Program-made: the position numbers and the translations under genes
Notes under the pieces: model-generated
The model's input: only the letters and a program-made list of their open reading frames with translations
The model's database searches: none
What the model was told of the DNA's origin: nothing
Shown here: positions 1 to 4,558 of the stretch, one piece after another
Numbering within the stretch: the stretch's first letter is position 1
How the letters are laid out: each line of letters opens with the position of its first letter
From: Deltaproteobacteria bacterium RIFOXYA12_FULL_61_11
GTDB lineage: Bacteria; Bdellovibrionota_F; JAHFAK01; YA12-FULL-61-11
Direction: 5' to 3'
Assembly (NCBI GenBank): GCA_001799195.1
Contig: MGSU01000256.1
Span: 1 to 6,604 of the forward strand
DNA length: 6,604 nt

Positions 1-2
1 AA

Positions 3-140
3 CAAGAGTCCGACGGCTCGTGGCGCCACCTCACCATCACGCTCGAACCGCTCAATCCGCGCTACCGCTCTCTCGTACTCACCGCCGAGAGCGAAGACCA
101 GGTCGCGGTCATTGCCGAGTTCGTGAGGATGGTCGGCTAG
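3..140 (+). CDS. C-terminal end of an unidentified protein (5' truncated)
   Basis: The frame is open from the window edge to a TAG stop at 138-140 and gives the last 45 residues of a protein that starts outside the window. The visible part reads like a beta strand (WRHLTITLEP), then a short turn, then an acidic, hydrophobic helix (EDQVAVIAEFVRMVG) that ends the protein. Codons favour G or C in the third position, as in the other genes here. No diagnostic motif is present, so the family cannot be named. The stop lies within a 10-bp palindrome (133-142). The gene converges on the DUF4442 gene across about 156 bp, in which I see no clear terminator. Confidence 0.6.
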   Translation, partial: QESDGSWRHLTITLEPLNPRYRSLVLTAESEDQVAVIAEFVRMVG

Positions 141-296
141 CCGGCAAGCATTGCCATCGCCGGACCTGGTGTAGAAACCGAGTCCGGCTTTGGATTCTTG
201 GCGACAACCGGCTCCTCGAGATGATCAAAGATTCCTTCACCCGCTTCGGCGCCGCTCTCCCCTGACTTCCCGGTTCCCCTCAGGCTTCCCGTATCC

Positions 297-800
297 TCAA
301 CCCTTCCCCTTGAGCGACAGTTCGAGGACGAAACGCGCGGTCGGTTCCGGGCCTTTCGAGGGCACGCTGGCGAGGACCTCCACCGGGAGGTTGACCCGTT
401 TGCCGCTCTGCACCAGTTCGTCGATGGCCGCGGCAATGGCCTGCCCTGCCGAGCAGAGGAAGAGGACGTCGCCCTCGGAGCGGCGCAGGAAGTTCGCGGA
501 GAAGGACTTGAAAATGATGGAAGTTCCCGGAGCGCGGGATCTGCAGAGATGCAGGGCGAGCAGGCCGGCGGCGCAATCGGCTCCGGCGGCGAGGGCCGCG
601 AAATACATGCAACCGAGGTGATTGCGCGTTCTCCAGGTCAAGGGAATCATGGCCTCGAGGGAGTGTTCATCGAGGTGGAGGATGCGCGGAGAGGCGAAGG
701 CCAACATGGGGATGTGCAGGCCGGCGAGCAGGCGGAGTTCGAGGGTGGAGCGCAGCGGCAGGGGAAGCCGATCGAGAAAAGGGGAGAGGATTCGGTTCAT
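297..800 (-). CDS. DUF4442 / PaaI-like hotdog-fold thioesterase-family protein
   Basis: This 167-residue protein has the length and pattern of the DUF4442 group of the hotdog-fold thioesterase superfamily. A strand-rich N-terminal part ends in MIPLTWRTRN (51-60). The signature helix follows, NHLGCMYFAALAAGADCAAG (60-79), where the N-H-x-G opening and a following acidic residue match the active-site helix of PaaI/YiiD-type thioesterases. A beta-sheet C-terminal half follows, with FKSFSANFLRR (98-107) and the closing strand ARFVLELSLKG. Proteins of this fold act in the cytoplasm on acyl-CoA or acyl-carrier thioesters, but DUF4442 substrates are generally unknown, so only the fold is proposed. 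The ATG at 798-800 is preceded on the minus strand by AAGGT with a 6-base spacer, which supports this start. It is transcribed divergently from the hydrolase and is probably monocistronic. No signal peptide or membrane segment is visible. Confidence 0.85.
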   Translation of the reverse strand: MNRILSPFLDRLPLPLRSTLELRLLAGLHIPMLAFASPRILHLDEHSLEAMIPLTWRTRNHLGCMYFAALAAGADCAAGLLALHLCRSRAPGTSIIFKSFSANFLRRSEGDVLFLCSAGQAIAAAIDELVQSGKRVNLPVEVLASVPSKGPEPTARFVLELSLKGKG

Positions 801-883
801 GCGAGCACCTTCGCGGTGAGCGGAGCAGGACCATGGCTCAGCGCGCGCGAATTGGCAAGAGGGAAGGGAAGGTGGTAGGTATT

Positions 884-1022
884 CCTTCAGTCTTGGGTGT
901 GGGGTAAGGGGTCCTGTCGCCTCTCACCCCCACCATGCTCATGCTTGCGCGTGGCGGGGGACCCCCGTCGGCGCCACCCCAAGGTGGTACGAACAACCTG
1001 CAATCCACCCCGAGACTGAAGG
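884..1022 (+). other. 139-bp structured element: long terminal inverted repeat enclosing three hairpins
   Basis: The ends are exact 10-bp inverted repeats, CCTTCAGTCT at 884-893 and AGACTGAAGG at 1013-1022. Pairing continues inward: 894 with 1012 (U-G wobble on the plus strand), 895-897 with 1009-1011, a bulged T898, then GTGG 899-902 with CCAC 1005-1008. That makes about 18 pairs. Inside are three candidate hairpins: GGGGT 908-912 with ACCCC 926-930; GTGGC 951-955 with GCCAC 973-977, enclosing GGGG/CCCC; and AGGT 982-985 with ACCT 996-999, enclosing GU/AC around an ACGA loop with one G-A mismatch. The result is a closed three-branch fold. The wobble becomes A-C on the other strand, so a plus-strand RNA is slightly favoured. 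It ends 59 bp before the hydrolase ATG. It could be a 5' leader RNA, a small RNA, or a dispersed REP/MITE-like repeat. No known riboswitch was recognised. Confidence 0.5.
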
Positions 1023-1081
1023 CATTCCGCTGGTAGTGCAGCGAGGTTGACAGGCAGGGGCTCGGATGGAAGGATCCCCGC

Positions 1082-1927
1082 ATGAGAACCACCCTTTTGT
1101 TGTTGCTTATGGCCATGATCGCTTTCAGCTTGTTCGGCCTGCTCGAGGACGCGATGCTCTATCATCCCCCGGCCGACCTGCACACCAACCCGGAAGGGCT
1201 CGGCATGCCCTCCGAGGAACTCCACCTCCCCACCACCGACGGGGAGACCATCTTCGCCTGGTTCATGCCGGCCGAGCAAGCCAAGGCCACGGTGCTCATG
1301 GCCCACGGCAATGCCGAGAACGTGTCTGACACCCTGCCCGCGGCCTGGTGGTTCTGGCGGCACGGGTATTCGGTGCTAACCTTCGATTTCCGCGGCTATG
1401 GGAAGAGCACCGGGAAGCCGAGCGAACAGGGCTTGTACCGGGACATCGAGGCCTGTTGGAGGCATCTTGTCGTCGAGCGTGGGCTCGACCCTGCCTCGAT
1501 CGTGCTGTTCGGATTTTCCCTCGGGTCAGGCCCAGTGGTCGAGCTCGCGGCTCGGGAAAAACCCGGGCTGGTTGTACTCCAGGCAGCCTTCCTCTCGACG
1601 CGCGAGGTCGGCCGGGACTTCTTCGGCTGGTTCGCCGTGTACCGGTTGGTGGGCAACAAGTACGACAACGCTTCGAAGGTCTCCTCGATCCAGGCGCCAG
1701 TGATCGTCGCTCACGGCATCTGCGACGGGGTGGTCGAGTCCCGGCACGGGCTCGAGCTATTCCGGCTGGTGAGAAGTCCTAAACATTTGTTATTGCATAA
1801 AAAAGCAGACCACGGGACCATCTTTGACCTGGAACGCGAGGTCTATATCGAGCTGTTCGAAGCCTGGTTGGCGGGGACCTTCCCTGACAGTTCCTCGGAG
1901 GCCATCCAACCGGGTGGCCGGCAGTGA
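1082..1927 (+). CDS. Membrane-anchored alpha/beta hydrolase (BEM46/ABHD13-like serine hydrolase)
   Basis: The 281-residue protein begins with a hydrophobic stretch (about residues 3-21, TLLLLLMAMIAFSLFGLL) that is likely an uncleaved signal anchor. This would place the catalytic domain on the outer face of the inner membrane. The alpha/beta hydrolase core follows: oxyanion-loop HGNAEN (75-80), FDFRGYGKSTGKPSE (101-115), nucleophile elbow GFSLGSG with Ser146, HGICDGVV with likely catalytic Asp215, and KADHG with catalytic His244. The HGN and RGYGxS signatures fit the BEM46/ABHD13/ABHD17 group, whose members cleave ester or thioester bonds. The substrate cannot be read from sequence. The ATG at 1082 has GGAAGGA seven bases upstream, which decides it over the out-of-frame ATG at 1066. 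Codons 233-242 are strikingly AT-rich compared with the rest of the gene. The short tail after about residue 266 is low-complexity. The gene converges on the methyltransferase with a 40-bp gap. Confidence 0.9.
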   Translation: MRTTLLLLLMAMIAFSLFGLLEDAMLYHPPADLHTNPEGLGMPSEELHLPTTDGETIFAWFMPAEQAKATVLMAHGNAENVSDTLPAAWWFWRHGYSVLTFDFRGYGKSTGKPSEQGLYRDIEACWRHLVVERGLDPASIVLFGFSLGSGPVVELAAREKPGLVVLQAAFLSTREVGRDFFGWFAVYRLVGNKYDNASKVSSIQAPVIVAHGICDGVVESRHGLELFRLVRSPKHLLLHKKADHGTIFDLEREVYIELFEAWLAGTFPDSSSEAIQPGGRQ

Positions 1928-1939
1928 TCCTGCGGACCC

Positions 1940-1967
1940 GAGGCAGTTGGGCGCGAGAGGTTGCCTC
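1940..1967. terminator. Possible bidirectional terminator stem between convergent genes
   Basis: GAGGCA (1940-1945) can pair with TGCCTC (1962-1967) around a 16-base loop, in the 40-bp gap between the hydrolase stop (1925-1927) and the methyltransferase stop (1968-1970). The position suits a shared terminator. The stem is short, the loop is long and no T-tract follows on either strand, so this is a weak call. Confidence 0.25.
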
Positions 1968-2921
1968 CTACACCCGGGGACGCGCCACCATGGTCAGGGC
2001 CGCTCCTGCCCCCGGGAACGAACCGCCCGCGGTGAGCAGCGCTGCCGCGATGGAGGCGGGCAAGAGATACCCGACACTGCGCCGGAGAGCTGCAACATCG
2101 CCTTTGAGGCCACGGTAGAGTTCGTTGGGCCTTCGCTGGAGCAGGTTGAGCAGGCTCTGCAGGCTGCCGGAGCCTTCATACTCGAGCAGAGCGGGGAGTT
2201 CCTCGACTACGGCAAAGCCGGCCTCGACCAGGAGGCCGCGAAGACCGCGCGGCGAGAAATGCCTCCGATGCCGGGGCACGTCCAGGTGGAACCAGCGACT
2301 GCCGAAGAGCACGGCCTGGAGCGACGCGAGGTTGGGAACGCTCACGACGAGGACCCCGTCCGGGGCTAGGTGGGAACGCAAACGGTCGAGGAGGTCCCGA
2401 GGCCGCTCGAGGTGTTCGAGGACATGCCACAAGGAGATCGCCCCGAAGGGACCGTCCCGCTCCAGGTCGACTTCGAGGAGTTGCCTTGCCAGCGCGAGCC
2501 GGCGACCCGCGGTCGAGGGTTCGTGGAAGAGACAACGCCTGTCGGTGCGGCGTTCGACGTAGGCGGCGAAGGCGCCGTTCCCCGCTCCCCAATCGAGCCA
2601 GGGTCCGCTCCCCGCATGCCGGAGCAGCGGTCCGAGCCTATGCCCGTGGAACAATCGGTAGAGGGGGGCCAACAGGGTCTCGGCCCGAGGGCTTAGATAG
2701 AAGGCGTCGCCATAGGATGCTGCAGGGTCACCGGCAGGACGGGTGTAGCCTTGGGCACAAGGCGGGCACCAGTGGACTTGATACCTCGGGCCGTCGGGGG
2801 CGCAGGGGTCTTGAGCTTCCAAGAGGAAGACAGTGGCCTGTCCGCACGTCGGGCAGGGAGGAAGGGAAGGAGAGGTCTGACGTGGGGCAGGCCGCGGGGC
2901 CCTTCGTTCAACCACGTCCAC
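1968..2921 (-). CDS. Zinc-ribbon-containing class I SAM-dependent methyltransferase
   Basis: With the GTG start at 2919-2921 the protein has 317 residues. An N-terminal zinc ribbon is formed by CPTC (Cys23, Cys26) and CPPC (Cys52, Cys55). A Methyltransf_23-type Rossmann domain follows: SAM motif I LDWGAGNG (109-116), SLWHVLEHL (163-171), the strand after LAPDGV (LVVSVPNLAS), then DVPRHRRHFSPRGLRGLLVE and AGF (214-236). The tail is hydrophobic (289-313). This arrangement is common among methyltransferases near envelope-sugar or small-molecule genes, so the substrate is unknown. The frame stays open upstream to an ATG at 3120-3122, but that would overlap the helicase by 215 bp and adds a low-complexity peptide. 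GAGGT lies seven bases before GTG2921, and the 14-bp overlap with the helicase stop suggests translational coupling. A second GTG at 2913-2915 is possible but has worse spacing. Confidence 0.85.
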   Translation of the reverse strand: MDVVERRAPRPAPRQTSPSLPPCPTCGQATVFLLEAQDPCAPDGPRYQVHWCPPCAQGYTRPAGDPAASYGDAFYLSPRAETLLAPLYRLFHGHRLGPLLRHAGSGPWLDWGAGNGAFAAYVERRTDRRCLFHEPSTAGRRLALARQLLEVDLERDGPFGAISLWHVLEHLERPRDLLDRLRSHLAPDGVLVVSVPNLASLQAVLFGSRWFHLDVPRHRRHFSPRGLRGLLVEAGFAVVEELPALLEYEGSGSLQSLLNLLQRRPNELYRGLKGDVAALRRSVGYLLPASIAAALLTAGGSFPGAGAALTMVARPRV

Positions 2922-4269
2922 CGCGAGGACCTCGCCGCTGGGGTCTTGGCTGGCGCGATCCCGGCGCAGTAGCTTTTGGCCGCAGGAAATCCTGCAAAGG
3001 TCGTTGGACTCTGGAAGAGGTCGGGAGGCCCACGGGATGGGACTGTTTTGCCTGTTCGAGGGCAGGCCGTTGCCTGGGCGATCGTTGGCCATAAGGACCT
3101 CGATCGGTCTTGTCGCGGGCATCGACGTCCCGGGCCGCGCCCTCGGGAGACGCTTTGTAGTCGAAGTCGGGGAAGGTCCGCCGGTTCAGTTTCTCGCCGA
3201 GGAGTTGTTCGATCCGTTGGACTAGGGGCAGATCGTCGTCGGTGATCAGGGTATAGGCTTCGCCTTCGGCCTCGGCCCTCCCGGTGCGGCCGATGCGGTG
3301 CGTGTAGTCCTCGACCGTGGCTGGCATGTCGAAGTTGATGACGTGGCTGATGTCCGAGATGTCGAGCCCGCGGGCGGCGATGTCCGTGGCCACCAGGATG
3401 TCGACCTCGTTAGTGCGGAAACCGAGAAGGGATTTCTGCCTGGCGTTCTGGCTCATGTTGCCCTGCAGGGCAGCGGAGCGGTAGCCCGCCCGTTCCAGGA
3501 CCGCTGCCAGACGGCGGGCTCGATACTTGGTCCTGGTGAAGACCAGCACCTGCGCCGTGGGGGTGTGCTGGAGCAGGGTGAGCAGGAACCGGGTCTTGAG
3601 GTGGTGGGGAACCGGGTACAGAGCGTGGGCAACGGTGCAGGCCGGACGGTCGGCGGCCACGGCCACGCGCACCGGTTGATGGAGGATGTCGCGCGAGAGT
3701 TGATTGATCTCTTCGGGCATGGTGGCCGAGAAGAACAGGGTTTGCCGTTGTGCGGGCACCTTGGCCAGGATTCTGCGGATGTCCGGCAGGAAGCCCATGT
3801 CGCACATGCGGTCAGCTTCGTCCAGGACCAGGACCTCGACCCGGGACAGATCGATGGCTCCCTGACCGAGGTGATCCAGCAAGCGTCCTGGGCAGGCCAC
3901 GACCACTTCGACGCCTTGCCGGAGGCGCGTGAGTTGGGGAACTTTGCCCACGCCGCCGAAGATGGTGGTGGTCTTCACCGGGGTGTGACGACCGAGGGAG
4001 CGGAAATCCGCGTCGATCTGCAGGGCCAGTTCTCTGGTCGGCGCAAGGACCAGGGCGCGGATCACCTGCCGCGGCCCCTGCAGGAGGCGTTGCAGAATGG
4101 GGAGAGCGAAGACCGCTGTCTTGCCGGTGCCGGTCTGGGCCAGACCGAGAACGTCTTTACCCTCCAATACCGGGGGGAGTGCCTGCTCCTGAATGGGGGT
4201 CGGGGTGACGTACCCGCAGTCGGCGATGGCTCTGAGGAGCCGCGTATCGAGACCAAAACGTTCAAACAT
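2908..4269 (-). CDS. DEAD-box ATP-dependent RNA helicase, RhlE-like
   Basis: This 453-residue protein carries the full DEAD-box set in order: Q motif (Phe5; PTPIQ 23-27), motif I AQTGTGKT (44-51), Ia PTREL (78-82), GG (105-106), Ib CPGR (126-129), II DEAD (150-153), III SAT (181-183), IV VFTRT (243-247), V ATDIAARGLD (294-303) and VI HRIGRTGR (324-331). It should unwind short RNA duplexes using ATP, in roles such as ribosome assembly, mRNA turnover or cold adaptation. The compact core starting at residue 1 and the Arg/Pro/Gly-rich basic tail (about 371-453) resemble RhlE rather than DeaD or DbpA. Motif Ib has Cys where Thr is usual. The ATG at 4267-4269 has AAGG about nine bases upstream. The tail overlaps the methyltransferase start by 14 bp, so the two genes are probably one transcript, with the helicase first. 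The opposite strand carries long spurious open frames. Confidence 0.95.
   Translation of the reverse strand: MFERFGLDTRLLRAIADCGYVTPTPIQEQALPPVLEGKDVLGLAQTGTGKTAVFALPILQRLLQGPRQVIRALVLAPTRELALQIDADFRSLGRHTPVKTTTIFGGVGKVPQLTRLRQGVEVVVACPGRLLDHLGQGAIDLSRVEVLVLDEADRMCDMGFLPDIRRILAKVPAQRQTLFFSATMPEEINQLSRDILHQPVRVAVAADRPACTVAHALYPVPHHLKTRFLLTLLQHTPTAQVLVFTRTKYRARRLAAVLERAGYRSAALQGNMSQNARQKSLLGFRTNEVDILVATDIAARGLDISDISHVINFDMPATVEDYTHRIGRTGRAEAEGEAYTLITDDDLPLVQRIEQLLGEKLNRRTFPDFDYKASPEGAARDVDARDKTDRGPYGQRSPRQRPALEQAKQSHPVGLPTSSRVQRPLQDFLRPKATAPGSRQPRPQRRGPRGGRG
2929..2933 (-). promoter_or_regulatory. Ribosome binding site that decides the methyltransferase start
   Basis: GAGGT on the minus strand lies inside the last codons of the helicase gene, seven bases before GTG 2921-2919. 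It supports that GTG over the much longer ATG start at 3122 and implies coupling of methyltransferase translation to the helicase. Confidence 0.5.
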
Positions 4270-4497
4270 GGATCGAACCTTGAAAAGAAAAGAGATCTAC
4301 TAGCACGTCCTCGGGACGAAGGACAGGGTAAAGTCCAAAAGGGGGGCCTTGGTTGTTTCGTACTGCGACCTGTAGCTCCACGACGGCGATCTGGTGCATC
4401 GATGGGATAACCTGTGCGATGGCCGTTGCTGCGTAAATCCCCGGGAGATCGCGGCCGGAGAGGCTGTGCGGCGCACTGTTGCCCGGACCTGTTAGTC

Positions 4498-4526
4498 TTG
4501 ACAGGTCGAGGGAATTCCTGTACAGG
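4498..4526 (+). promoter_or_regulatory. Candidate sigma-70 promoter for the M16 peptidase gene
   Basis: A perfect -35 hexamer TTGACA (4498-4503) is followed by a 17-base spacer and a poor -10, TACAGG (4521-4526, three of six matches). The start of transcription would be near 4533, leaving about 26 bases before the GTG. The ideal -35, the spacing and the position favour it. The weak -10 could mean that an activator or an alternative -10 is used. Confidence 0.4.
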
Positions 4527-4528
4527 AA
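4515..4528. promoter_or_regulatory. Perfect 14-bp palindrome over the candidate -10 (possible operator)
   Basis: TTCCTGTACAGGAA reads identically on both strands and overlaps the proposed -10 of the peptidase promoter, a usual place for a repressor operator. A third copy of the half-site, TTCCTG, lies at 4540-4545. I do not recognise the binding protein. The core CTGTACAG lacks the 8-bp spacer of a LexA box. Confidence 0.4.
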
Positions 4529-4545
4529 AGGGCTCGCCCTTCCTG
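4523..4545 (+). promoter_or_regulatory. Hairpin next to the M16 ribosome binding site
   Basis: CAGGAA (4523-4528) pairs with TTCCTG (4540-4545), and GGG (4530-4532) pairs with CCC (4536-4538 region), with one bulged A and a CTCG-type tetraloop, giving about nine base pairs. The stem abuts the presumed SD, GGAG (4545-4548), so it could modulate initiation if the transcript includes it. A start of transcription near 4533 would exclude the 5' arm, so this and the proposed promoter do not fit together easily. No U-tract follows, so it is not a standard terminator. Confidence 0.3.
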
Positions 4546-4558
4546 GAGACCCCCCTTC

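Noticed and set aside
20-265. Forward ORF beginning with GTG near the window start
   Set aside because: The frame ending at 140 gives more protein-like sequence; this one is Arg/His-rich and crosses the intergenic region.
1047-1075. TTGACA upstream of the hydrolase as its promoter
   Set aside because: A hexamer 17 bases downstream reads AAGGAT and overlaps the SD, which would start transcription at or past the ATG.
838-1363. Minus-strand ORFs across the 801-1081 gap
   Set aside because: They read through the structured element and into the hydrolase in antisense, are Gly/Pro/Arg-rich, and have no recognisable domain.
1800-1808. Programmed frameshift at the A6 run in the hydrolase
   Set aside because: The run is not in the phase of a standard X XXY YYZ slippery site, and the zero frame continues through the catalytic His to a normal end.
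2922-3122. 67-codon N-terminal extension of the methyltransferase to an ATG at 3122
   Set aside because: It would be encoded inside the helicase gene in another frame, has no domain, and an SD-supported GTG at 2921 sits at the gene junction.
3298-4410. Long open frame (370 codons) on the plus strand
   Set aside because: It is antisense to the intact helicase, has a His/Gly/Asp/Gln-heavy composition with no domain, and is what GC-rich codon bias produces opposite a real gene.
4270-4497. tRNA or other known RNA gene in the helicase/M16 gap
   Set aside because: No cloverleaf or known RNA signature was seen; only short, unconvincing stems such as GTGC/GCAC are present.
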